Source: Clonostachys chloroleuca (lineage: Eukaryota; Ascomycota; Sordariomycetes; Hypocreales; Bionectriaceae). Taken from it: a stretch of DNA of 64,000 nt. The notes below the pieces were generated by a model, which saw only the letters and a list, made by a program, of their open reading frames with translations, did not search any database and was not told where the DNA came from. Shown here in pieces: positions 1-10,578 of this stretch; the first letter of the stretch is position 1, and every line of letters starts with the position of its first letter. Both the position numbers and the translations under genes were made by a program. Where the stretch lies: the NCBI GenBank assembly GCA_037952775.1, contig JBANAY010000004.1, positions 6,572,001 to 6,636,000 on the forward strand. The letters run 5' to 3'.

Positions 1-1246
1 TGGATCAACAAGAGGGTCACAAGCCCTATCATCGGATGCAGCAGCTTAAAAAGACTCGATGAGGCTATTGGAAGTAACGGAAAATGTCTAGATAGCGATG
101 AGGAGCAGTATCTCGAGAAACTATAACAACCGAGACCTGTCTGGGGACATATCTGAAGTGGACTATCAAGGGGTCGCGACTGGTCTCATACTAGGTTGAC
201 GCCATCTGAAGGAGCTATGCTGAAGACAGCAAAAGCTTTGCCATGCGTGGGATTCAATTTTACTTGTTCTATACATGAAATGATAGTGCTTGTTAAGATC
301 TTGTTCTTCCTTTGATTCTTTCATATGGTCTACAAGATTTAACTGTTATGCCTATAACCTATTTACAACTTGCCGATCCATGTTTAGAAAGGATATCTCT
401 AAGGCTAACTAGAGAAAGGATAGATTTCATTCCTCGGGCAAAGATTTATAGCTCTATAAGGATTAATAATCGCTATCGAAGCGCACCAAGTCGGACGTCT
501 TGTTAGTCCTTACTGTTTTGCTTTGTCAGAGTCCCAGGTGTACCTATGCCATGTGTATCCATATATATATATAACTAGTCCGAGGAGCCGAACCCGAAAC
601 CTTTCCTAAAACAGAACGGGTTAATACACTTATCGGAAGGAATTTGAGTCCTCACGCTAACAAGATGCTTGATTAGTCGATTGCATACAATCGTGAATTA
701 TTGCGAAAGTTTCTGCCAATATCCAATGCTCAGGACTAGTTTGTATCCGGGCTAGCGGGCTATTTGGTTTTAGTAAGTGGAAATATAGCCAAGCGAAGCA
801 ATTAATCCCGGTTATGGTATAACTCTACATTTTTAATATGTTGCTTATATGGTTATCCTTTCCGTTCTAGATACCTTAGGTAAGTCATAGGTTACTAAGT
901 CATATGAAAATCAAGATATACTACTCCCTGGATAAAGGGTGGTAAGATATTAATTTCACTCTGGGTACTCGAGCTGTTCACGTTATTTCATTTTCATGCA
1001 AATGGAGATGATTCGTTTCTCGATGTTAAGGAGAGTTAGGAGAGGTAACTTTTAAGAACTATCCCACTGCTTCATAGATCGTGATACCTAAAAAGTACTA
1101 AGTTCTAGGGGGCGCTCATCGACTCGCATCTCATCCTATATTTTGTGCAATCAAGATCATTGTGTTATCCCTGGAGAGATCTTGCTGTAGGTTATTTCCA
1201 ATCTCGAAGTCTTATAATGTAAGGGTTTCCTGAATGTTGCCGGAGC
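1..1246. other. AT-rich intergenic stretch, no gene seen
   Basis: I see no convincing coding sequence here. The only open frames are about 60 codons, start at random, and lack protein-like composition. A short TA dinucleotide run lies near 562-572. The right part is the 3' flank of the minus-strand gene that ends at 1247. Confidence 0.6.
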
Positions 1247-2350
1247 TCAGGCCTGAATACTGGCACCCACCAGCGACACCGCCCTTGGCATTGGCAGTGA
1301 ACCCGCCAATGAGGGCGAAACGGCCTGCTCGAAACCAATACACAGTTTGTGTGAATTCGACGGCAAATTTCCAATGTTTCCCCATAAGGGGGAAACCATT
1401 TCGATGGTATAGCCAGTGAAGGTGGATTGCGGGAGCTTAACAGTGTCGTCGGGAGATGAAGTCAGATGGACAGTGCCGTTGTACGTTTTAGTTATTGTCC
1501 CCCACGATTCTTTGTTGGATGGCGTAAGACTTTGTGTTCGAAATACAACTTTTTCCCCCTCTAGTAGAACCATACTGTACTGAGTACCACCAAACTTGGA
1601 TTGGTGTACCCATCCGATGTATCTGTAAGGCCCAACAACGCCTCGCATCATATCCCAACTGGCGCTGGTGTCTGCCCAAGATAAAGGCAGCCAGTTACGC
1701 TCTCGACCGCCGAATCCCTGCAGCGTAAAGGGTGTATCAAGAATAGTCAAATTGGCCTCAACAATTCCAGCGGGAACACTCTCCACCCAGTATAGCAATG
1801 GTGCAAAGAGTGTGTTGCCATTAAGGTTGGGGAACTCCAATCCGTTCGGGTACAGAGCTGGAACGAGTGACTTCATTTTGATTGTGCCACTAACCGTGGG
1901 CGTGTCAATCGTGACCAGTGTATTCTTGAAGTTAGTCGTATAGTCGAACTTCCATTCTACGTCAGCGCTGGTGTTGAACCAGCGCCCGATCGTCTTGTCT
2001 GGGCAGGATTCAATGTTTGACTCTTCTGTGAAAACATTTTCCATATAACGGGTACCATTCGGCCACACCACGGAGAGGAAAACACGTTGCGCTCCAGGAA
2101 TTCCTCCAATGGACCCACGGCTGGAGGTGAAAGCCAGGCCAGTCAAGCCATCTGCCGAAACGGCATCATGGGACCAGTCTTCAATGGCTGAGTCGTTGTA
2201 GACTGGGATCATCATAGAGTCAAAATGCCGGAGAGGGTCGTCAATCAGCTCAACGTGGCCGTGGACTATATCGCCATCAATGGCAGGGTAATTGACACAA
2301 GTCGCTCCGAATGCCACGGCTGCAAGACCAAGGAGATGATAATATTGCAT
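1247..2350 (-). CDS. secreted CrtC/lipocalin-like (Diels-Alderase/PenF-type) protein
   Basis: One uninterrupted 367-residue frame with no intron. The N-terminus (MQYYHLLGLAAVAFGATC) is a signal peptide, and several N-x-S/T sites follow, so the protein probably enters the secretory pathway. The body, with motifs such as GGRERNWLPLSW near residue 210 and GPYRYIGWVH near 240, resembles the fungal hydroxyneurosporene-synthase-like (CrtC) double-lipocalin family. That family includes pericyclic or dehydrating enzymes of secondary metabolism (Fsa2/CghA-type Diels-Alderases, PenF/AsqI-type proteins). Length fits the family (about 350-400). No partner PKS-NRPS lies beside it, so substrate and reaction are unknown. 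The family call is by eye and the function is inferred. Confidence 0.6.
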   Translation of the reverse strand: MQYYHLLGLAAVAFGATCVNYPAIDGDIVHGHVELIDDPLRHFDSMMIPVYNDSAIEDWSHDAVSADGLTGLAFTSSRGSIGGIPGAQRVFLSVVWPNGTRYMENVFTEESNIESCPDKTIGRWFNTSADVEWKFDYTTNFKNTLVTIDTPTVSGTIKMKSLVPALYPNGLEFPNLNGNTLFAPLLYWVESVPAGIVEANLTILDTPFTLQGFGGRERNWLPLSWADTSASWDMMRGVVGPYRYIGWVHQSKFGGTQYSMVLLEGEKVVFRTQSLTPSNKESWGTITKTYNGTVHLTSSPDDTVKLPQSTFTGYTIEMVSPLWGNIGNLPSNSHKLCIGFEQAVSPSLAGSLPMPRAVSLVGASIQA

Positions 2351-2839
2351 AGTGAAGTTCGATTTTCATAAAAGTAATACCGAAAATACATTGGTTTGAT
2401 TGAGTTGAATGGATGTTTTAGACATTGAACAGAAATCAGCGAGGATGCCGGGTCTCTTATAGTCATCACTCTAGTCCCCTTGGATGCAAGCGGTTATTCT
2501 TGCACTTGATACTCCAGGAGGAGTAGTTGCCAATGTAGTAGGTGTTGCGATACGCGAATAAGATAGACCTCCGGCTTAGTATCAAGATTGAAAGAGTTCG
2601 CAAGAATCCCCTGTTCTCAGCATACCCTTGCGAAACAGCAACCCAGGTCTTAGCTAACTTGAAGGCTAGATAATGCGGAAGCCGATATGCGGTATAGGCT
2701 TGCGAGGAGGAAATAGACAACCTGACCTGTGCCCCCGTGGGTCAGGCGATCTATGCTCTACAGTAACTTGCGAGCAGGGTGCTAATTAAATAATCCCCGG
2801 ATCCATGATTCAGGGGCCAGTCCTGTCGCATTGAGACTA

Positions 2840-2994
2840 CCGTATTATCTCAAATAATTCTTAAAAATCTGTATCCCTGTTTGCTTGCGAGGGACAAATG
2901 AAAGCCGTAGAAAAAGCGGGATTTGTGGATTTTGTAACCAGGGTTAGTATCATACAGGGATACAGATTTCTACGAATTATTTGAGATAATACGG
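2840..2994. mobile_element. 155 bp MITE with ~44 bp terminal inverted repeats
   Basis: The first 44 bases (2840-2883) and the reverse complement of the last 44 (2951-2994) match at 41 positions. Both ends begin CCGTATTATCTCAAATAATT. The element is flanked on both sides by the dinucleotide TA (2838-2839 and 2995-2996), as expected for Tc1/mariner/pogo-type target duplication. It has no coding capacity, so it is a non-autonomous miniature element. It lies between the secreted lipocalin-like gene and the Zn2Cys6 regulator that starts 220 bp downstream. Confidence 0.9.
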
Positions 2995-3213
2995 TATACC
3001 CAGCTCGCTCTAAACCGTAATAGGCGCATCCTTGCGACGGCGATGCTACTAATTAAATTGATAATAGTGGCTTCTTACATAATAGAAAGACATTGAAAAT
3101 ATTGGCTGTCATTAGAGCGACAAGGACTCGAAGCTGTAATTGAATTTCTTCGTTTTAATACCAACGCAGCTGAATAGCACCACAAGAAGCCACAACATCC
3201 GGAAACATTTAGC

Positions 3214-4872
3214 ATGGTATATAGAGGGCCTAGCAGCGGCTGCTCGACCTGTCGAAAACGTCGCGTCAAGGTAATCATCATAGCATGTTGACTAAAGGGT
3301 ATTAGATCTAGTACTAATATTTGACAGTGTGACGAGAATACTCCAGGCTGTGGCAATTGCTTGAAGTTAAGGGTGAGGTGTCCTGGGTATAAGGATGTCT
3401 TTGAGAGACGGCACCGAAGCGAAACACGCAAAGTGGTTGGGCGAAATGGTGGACATTCTCGCTGCACCAACACACTTATGCCAGAAAGCAGTGATTCTGT
3501 GAAGGCTTCCCTTAAAGACCAAATGGATATGACATCATGTCCGATCCTTTCTCCCTCTATCGTCCTGCCACCACCGTTAGATTTCGAATATCTTTCGCTG
3601 AGCTTCTTCTTTCAAGCGTATGGCTCCAACGGAGGCAAAGATGGCACATACTCACTGTTCGCTATTATCGGGGACCTGTATGCTGAATGCACCAAGCGGT
3701 CTCCTCTATTCCTCGCTACATGTGCACTTGCCATTAAAATTGCCGGGCTCTGGAGTCAACACGATGTTAATCTAGTGCTTGCACATCGCCGCTACGCCGA
3801 GGCTGTGACGTGCACAAAGGAGGCGATCAAGGATCCAACCAAGAACAAGTCCGATGAACTACTAATGACTGCATTGATTTTGGAAGTTTATGATGATATC
3901 AGTGCGAATTACCAACACGGGCCAAGAGCAAGTGTACATCTCTCAGGCTCGATGGCGCTATTAAAACATAGGGGCGAGTTGAATTATCGAGATGACGTGT
4001 CCCGGCGCATAATGCTCGCAGCTCGAAATAAAATAGTAGCTGATGCTATATTAAGCCGTCGAAATATTCCAGAATTACCAATCTTATTCCAACATGCTGA
4101 CAAGCTCATGTCGGCCAATCCAGCAATCGAGGTGGATAGGCTGGCCTTTCGGGTCTCCAAGTTGTCAAATTTAATGCGATTAGAGAGTAAAACAAGCGCA
4201 GCAGTCGTTGGGGGAGCAGAAAACGAAAAAAGCCTTTCTTTTCTGACCCAGGCCGCTACACTCGCGGCGGACTGCACACGGTGGATTAGCAGTCTCCCGG
4301 ACCATTGGCACCCAGTGAGGGTGAATGGCAATGCAATTGCTGAGACAATTCAAGCGGCAGGATTATATGACGGATCGTGTGATGTGTATATCAACTTCTC
4401 AGTTGCAGCGACGCGGAACTGGCATCGCTTGATCGAGCTCCATGTTCTTCTACTTCTGTGCCAATTCTCGGCAAACATTAGCTCTCACCCTGCACACAAC
4501 ATAGTATTACGGGCAGAGAACATTGTGGCCGAGATCTGTGCAAGCGTTCCGTATCATGTTGGAGATATGATGGAGCCAACAAGGCCCATCGATGGGCCCA
4601 GGATTAAGTTTCCGCAGGTTTGGATGCCATCTTCAAAACATGTGACACATGAGTCTTTTCCTGAGTCAATACTCCAGCACGAACGTCAAATCGCTTCCTC
4701 GGGCGCCATGGTTATCTACCGTGTCTTATCAACGGTCATTTTGTTGGCTCAAGACGAAGGCGAGGCAGCCTCTATTATTTTGAAGCACAGCCAGAGACTT
4801 TGGATTTCAGCACAGATCTTGAGACTGAAACGGTTGTTGAAGTTTCCACGTTGGGGACAAATCCAGCATTAA
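3214..4872 (+). CDS. Zn2Cys6 transcription factor with fungal-specific (DUF3468-type) regulatory region
   Basis: Exon 1 (3214-3270) starts MVYRGPSSGCSTCRKRRVK. A 57 bp intron (3271-3327) splits the zinc cluster. Exon 2 resumes with CDENTPGCGNCLKLRVRC, giving six cysteines in C-x2-C-x6-C-x6-C-x2-C-x6-C spacing. The remaining ~490 residues look like the alpha-helical fungal_trans_2 region, total about 533 residues. The C-terminus is uncertain. From about 4760 the +1 shifted frame is also open, to a TAG at 4917-4919, with acidic, family-like composition, so a small indel or missed intron near 4740-4770 may shift the true end. The gene is convergent with the P450 at 5.8 kb; its target genes are not evident. 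Confidence 0.75.
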
Positions 4873-4919
4873 GCGAACACCAAAAGAACATGCTTGTGGA
4901 TTTCGAATCCATGTATTAG

Positions 4920-5765
4920 AAACTGGTCATAATTAAGCCTACACGGCGCCCATATGTATCCTCCACCTGCCGTGGAAATGGGTACATTTTACGAGTGTTA
5001 TCTGATCTATTACTACTTAGTATCCATCTTCATGGTTATAATTTCTACTTTCTTCTAAGTAAGTGGATACTACTCGGACGATGGAAAACCCTACTCGCCG
5101 TGAAACTAACATGCTACGGGCTTCGAGATATGTTGTCATGGCTTAGAAGACGGACAATCCCGGCGTGTTGCTGTGCATATGAGTGTGTACTAGAACCCTC
5201 ACATCTGAAGTGACCATTTACTGACAATACTCTTAGTGACACATTGGCACGCTAGCGAGGGTGTTGCAGAATTTATTGAGCGATATGGCGAGATCACAAG
5301 TCTGACAGATGGTGGTACCACCAGTGACTCATGCGGCACATAGAGTATCATCCAAGAGACTATGGAAGTTTAGGAGGAGGGCTCGGGCATTTACTGGCTT
5401 TATTTTAGTTTTCATTCTCATCTGGAAGTCTCAGACTTCACCACCGCTGTCCACTGGCATGTTTTTCATTGGTAATATAGCATTTAAACGCTCTATCTGA
5501 TTTGGTTTATATCAACTATTCAAGATTAGCTATTTAGGCTGAATTGCCTATAAACATCTGAGCGAGCATTAATCAGGATTGAAAATAAGATAGGGACCAG
5601 AGTTTAGATCCAGCTATATAAGTTTTCGTAGTTGCTAGTAAGTATAGTAACAAGCAGTATATCTGTTCACCTTCGTCTTCCTGTATAGCCTTGATACAAT
5701 ATGAGCATCTCTGCCATTATTCCACACAGGGGCTATAGAAGCAAGATATCGTCACCTCTACTTAC
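4920..5765 (+). other. 3'-3' intergenic region with a possible coding remnant
   Basis: This lies between the convergent 3' ends of the Zn2Cys6 gene and the P450. Most of it shows nothing. Between about 5239 and 5475 one plus-strand frame reads with protein-like composition (EFIERYGEITSLTDGGTTS, then LEVSDFTTAVHWHVFHW) but holds two stops. It could be a fossil of an unidentified gene. I cannot name the family. Confidence 0.3.
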
Positions 5766-7481
5766 TCAAAACTCCAGCAGACATCGTTTGCCCTGTGGGA
5801 ATAGAAGAAAAAAGACCTTGGCCACCATGTCTTCGTCAGCCATACCCTCCTTTGCGGACACGCTAACCTCTGGGAACGCGAGGAAGAAGCGTGCGGTAGC
5901 AAGACGAAGCTCCATATAAGCAAGATGTTTTCCAATACAAACTACACATCATGTAGGTTAGCATAAAATTACTCGATGATTCGCTTCCCGTCTTACCTCG
6001 TGACCCCCTACCATAGGGCATCAAAGCGTCCAACATAGCCTTGGTAGGCTCTCTCCATCGCGATGGATCAAAGTCGTCCGGGTTGGGAAAGACGAAGGGG
6101 TCTCGGTGCATGGTGTAGGACTGCGCCCTTACAGTAGTACCGGTCGGCAACCAGTACCCAGCAAGCTCGGCCCCCCCAACAGGAACGCTGCGCGGTAAAC
6201 CTCCGGGGACGGCAGAGTACATCCTCAGGGTCTCCTCAATAACCTCGGAGAGATAAGGAAGCTGGCGCAGATCAGATTCTATATAGTCTCCAGGTAACTG
6301 TCTAAGCTCGCTCAACAACGTTGCTTTGATATCCGGTCGGCGTGCGACAGACCAGACAAGGTATGTAAGGGTGTTGGCTGTTGTGTGCTTCCGGCAACAA
6401 TGTAGCCTTGAGCTTCAGCTAGTAGCTCCTCAAAGGTCAGTTCGTTCTCATCAACGGCTTTGTAGAGCTTGGTAAAAAGAGATTGTTTTGCCCGAGTGGG
6501 ATCCGAGTTGACAAGGCGTTGATGGCGAGACAGCGAATCCTTCGAGTACTGGCGAAGTTTCTTCGTGCCTTCAACTGCCTGGCTGAAAATAGGAATGGGT
6601 AACGCCTTGGCAATGGTCGCTAGGTTTGGAAAGAGGGACCGCATGGCGCTCAATGGCGCCACCAACTCAAGCTGTTCTGTATACGTGCTTTTCTACAACA
6701 GAAGGGATTATGCGGTTAGTATCGCAAGCGGAGATGCTAACATGGATCACTCACTCGTCCCTGCTCAAGTGTCTGGAAAGACTCCCCAAACGTCAACTCG
6801 CCAATGATGTCTGTCGCCATGAAGAGCCACCATTTCCAGACATCGACCGCCCCACGAGTTTTCATCTCCTCACGCATGCGAAGAATAGTTAGGTCAACCT
6901 TAGGTACGATGACAGAGAGACACGCTTTTAGTGACGACTCTGTCATGTTTGCACCCAATAGCCGGCGATGGCGCCGATGATATTCAAAATCGGTGGCATC
7001 AAATAGGTTTCTAACAGGCAACGAGGTCAGGTGATTGTACCATTCTGTCTTGGTATATTCCGACTTGATGGCGTAGATCGTCCGAACAGCCTGGACATCG
7101 CTAATATCAACCTCGCTAGGCCCGATGCGAACTATTGGGCCTGTTTTAACGACAGTTCATTAGCCAGACGGTATACATGTCAGTGCATGTAGCCCAAATA
7201 TACCGTATTTTTGATGTAGTGAATGCACATAATAAGCCTCTCTGCCCAAAAGGAATTGGTATTTGCTCGCAAGACTCGTCCATTTCGAGTGCCAAGGACC
7301 GGGTACCCTGGAGACGGGGCTTTTCAACACTTGCCACGTATACTGCCGACATCCTGAGTTAGCCCGCCGACCCAAAGAATCTATATCGTGGTGAGTTGAC
7401 GGGGAAGCCTACGGTGACGATGACAATTACCAAGGCAACCCCACCAATGCAAAGGGGAGCTTGTTCGTAGAGAGCAATCAT
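5766..7481 (-). pseudogene. cytochrome P450 with one-base frameshift in the I-helix
   Basis: Exons read from 7481 (MIALYEQAPLCIGGVALVIV, a membrane anchor) through RVPGPW, then introns 7141-7203, 6693-6754 and 5942-5996. The K-helix ExxR is ETLR in VIEETLRMYS. The PERF-like motif is FDPSRW. The haem loop RGSRVCIGKHLA is restored exactly by removing the last intron. In the I-helix the frame reads AGS and then shifts. One missing base between 6386 and 6387 (plus-strand numbering) would recreate the canonical AGSDTT oxygen-activation motif and the open frame beyond it. A further intron near 7340-7400 is needed to join anchor and body; its borders are unsure. It is an E-class fungal P450 of roughly 490 residues with unknown substrate. 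The lesion is either a real null allele or a sequencing error. Confidence 0.8.
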
Positions 7482-8580
7482 GTTGCTCGGGCGAGGGCAA
7501 GCACATCTAGGTTGAAGCTTTCGGACAACATTTCAAAGGGACGTTGCAGCCAATTTATGCCTCGACAAGGTCTGAGTCTGACTGTTCGCATTTTCGGTGT
7601 ATATTAATTGTGTGGAGCGTTTCGGTCCCGGACTTTTCGGACAAAGTTACTATTCCAAGCGATGACGGCTCATTCCCCACGGTTTTTGAGAAGCCCGTGA
7701 GAAATGCAGGCTGACAAATAGAATGGTGCAGACGGCTCGCCATGGGTATGCAGAGTCAAGGTATTCATCATTATATGCTGACAGTACAGGCATCGTGATG
7801 GTGTACGGAGGCATTTTTTTTCTGAAACACGGACATTCTAAATAGCCCGTAGCTTCCGCTTACTTTAAATCCGGCCCATAATAACCCTCCCGCAAGCAAA
7901 TTATATTAAGATCCACCCCCCACAAGATTCATCAAGATTCATCTGTTAGATGTCCTACCCTAACAATGGTTTATCCAAAGCTCCTCAATACATACTCTAG
8001 GATGAAGGAATTTTGAAGCTTACTATGAATGTTCTAAATGTATAGATTGTAAAGTTCTCATATAGAAGAAAGAAATTACTTAGTCTTTTTTCCGACATTA
8101 GAATTTTTCAAAGTGGAGGACAGGCTGCAAGCTTCGTAGAATATTTTCCAAAACCACAGTCACGCCCTCGGAGAGTACAGTTGTTTGAAATTGGACCGCT
8201 GTAGAACGCGGCCTCGATGGCCCAGTGGACGGGACAACCGCCACATTTTGCTGCCGCCATCCTGTACCTGCCCGTCAATACATCTGCTAAAATACCCCTC
8301 GCGGGTTACCGTAGTGCCAGGGTACCTGTTAGCAGGTGTGTGGTATACTTAGATCGTGTGATCAGCCGGTCAGACCTTGCCCGGGGCTGGTCGGGCCATT
8401 TTTGCACAATGCAGTAGTGCCAATTGTCTCTCCGCCAGTCTCCACCTCCAAAGTCTCCTCCATCTACAACCTCCACCTCCATCTCATGAGCCTGGTGTAT
8501 CATGACCATTTGGCTGAGACGCAAAATATTCATTGCATGCATTCCTCGCCGCGCCGCTTTACATACTTTGGAGAAACGGC
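7482..8580. other. intergenic, no supported gene
   Basis: This holds the P450 promoter (to about 7.9 kb) and the upstream flank of the degenerate SDR. The minus-strand frame 7555-7743 has no recognisable similarity. A short direct repeat (AAGATTCATC twice) lies at about 7925-7942. Confidence 0.5.
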
Positions 8581-8589
8581 GTTCCACTG

Positions 8590-9675
8590 GTATCGAGGCA
8601 AATTCCTTCGAAATGGCTAGTACCACTTCATCCGAAGCACCACGCAATGCTCTTATCATCGGTAGATTCCATCACTCATTTCAATGATCCAAAGACAGCA
8701 CTGACTGCTTTGGACGTCACAGGAGCGAAACAAGGCATCGGTCTAAACTTGTCCAAGAAACTAAACGAAAGAGGCTGGCATGTCTTTGTGACCGTGAGAT
8801 CCTTGGACAAGGACAAGGCAAGCATCGAATAGGTATCTACACCGTTTTTGCAGGGCACGCTCTGCAGTTTGATCCTAACCCTATTGACTTGGAGGGCATC
8901 TCAGATTTCTCAGGTTGCGTCGCAAATTTTCCAGGTTGATTTCAAACAAGAGGAGACCATCAAGGTTGCTGCCGGGAACTTTGGGACACGTGCACTTGAC
9001 CTTCTTGTTGTCTGCGCAGGTGAGCTTCTAGACACGGATACCGCAATCTCTTCCGCTCTCCCTATCGTCGCGTACTCACAAGATGTGCGGATCTAGGCGT
9101 CGGACCAAACCCTATGGACACGTGGGAGCACTCAACCGAGATTCTCATGGAAAAGTTCCAGGTCAACACGGTGGTATGTGTGTGGCGTCGACCAAGAAAA
9201 TATTGACCCGATGAGAGAAGACTTGCTGAATACTGCTACAGGGTCCATTTTTTGGCAGTCAAATATTTCCCGAGATGCGCTCCAGCGCGCCTCTGCGGGC
9301 AAAGTGATAACCATTTCATCAAACTTGGCTTCATTGTCCAACACTCAAGGTAAGAGTGATGCCAGTTTTGTTTATCAGCGTCTAACTAACTACCGCTTCC
9401 CAGACAATCGCCGAGGGGGCTCGATCGGATATCGTCTTTCCAAGATGGCTCTCAACCTGCTCACTGTATCGCTCTCTCGGACCTTTTCATTTGAGCAAAC
9501 TAGTATCTCCGTGCATGCCATTCACCCCGGGGGGATCCCCACTACAATGACGGGCTTCACTGGGCCAGACGATATGGAAACGCAAATCTCATTGATGGTT
9601 GATACTATAGCAAAGTTGGGACCCAGCGACAGCGGTCGCTTGCTCACGGCTGATAGCGAAGACTTCCCATGGTGA
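8590..9675 (+). pseudogene. decayed short-chain dehydrogenase/reductase
   Basis: SDR landmarks occur in order but in different frames. The nucleotide-binding TGAKQGIG lies near 8723. ALDLLVVCAG (the NNAG position) lies near 8990-9020. The catalytic ISSNLAS lies near 9320, YRLSK (YxxxK) near 9430, and HAIHPGG near 9520. A stop (TAG) interrupts at about 8830, the beta3-alpha3 region is split between frames, and the block after the intron near 9175-9240 carries at least one extra T in a T6 run near 9250. A normal intron (about 9350-9403) still sits just before the Tyr/Lys motif. Several independent lesions make this a true pseudogene of an NAD(P)-dependent reductase, class C-factor-like. The substrate cannot be inferred. 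Confidence 0.7.
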
Positions 9676-10578
9676 TCTTGCTAGCTAATGTATCACGGAG
9701 AGCAAGAATTCCCAAGTCCACACAGCTCACTTTTTTTTTTTTTTAGGAATGTTCCCGCCTGGTAGAAAGATGAGTGACCGAGTCTCAACATTCTTGCGAT
9801 GGGGAGACTCAAAGGTAGCAAGGGGATTATAGAATGTGCCGTGCGGGCAAGCTAGTGTAGATGTTAGGGATCCTCGTTGAGCAAATTCAAATTAGAACGG
9901 AGGGAGTCAAGCATAATCATTTAGCCCCCACATCCCCTGGAACAGAAAAATCAAAACTGCAGAAAATAGTCATCTCTCCCGGCTCCTGGTGGTCGAGCCA
10001 GTACCACTGTTGCCCCTCATTCGGTCTTGGGTGAGAGTACTTGGGAGGCAGGCGAAAACGAATGACTCCTCCAATCCGTTTGGTCCAACTCTATGTTGTA
10101 GAAACGGGCAGAGAATGGGTGAACCGGGAAGTAATCAGAGACGTGTTAATCAAACTATTGCTTAGACTGCCCAGCCTTGTAGTAGCCATCCACGTAAAGG
10201 CAATCCCTTTCTGGGGGTTGAAACTTGTAACTCTGATTCAAAGAATTTTATCATATTGTACAATGAGACTATCTTTGCTTATCATTGTTTTGTTGATAAA
10301 TTACGGTGGGATTAGAGACAACATGTAACCTGGACGATTCATTCACTGACCGTCAATTCAGAGGTGCGAATTGCTTGAATCCAGTGTATGATCTGGGTAT
10401 CATGTGATACATCAGGCGCCCAACCATTATCCGTCAAGCCCTCCTGGTAAGCCCAGCCCAGGGCACCTGCCTCACCAGCGCTCGGCCGTCATAGAACGCG
10501 ATGAGGAAACCTCTGCGCTATTCTCCCTATAATCTCCTACGATTGCGGAATTTCTCTAGCGAAAGCCTAAGGAACAAC
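9676..10578. other. intergenic, no supported gene
   Basis: A T-run lies near 9732-9745. The open frame 10041-10328 has no domain similarity and an amphipathic but unconvincing composition. I annotate nothing here. Confidence 0.5.

Noticed and set aside
10041..10328. 95-codon hydrophobic frame as a membrane peptide
   Set aside because: No signal of selection, no partner, AT-rich chance hydrophobicity.
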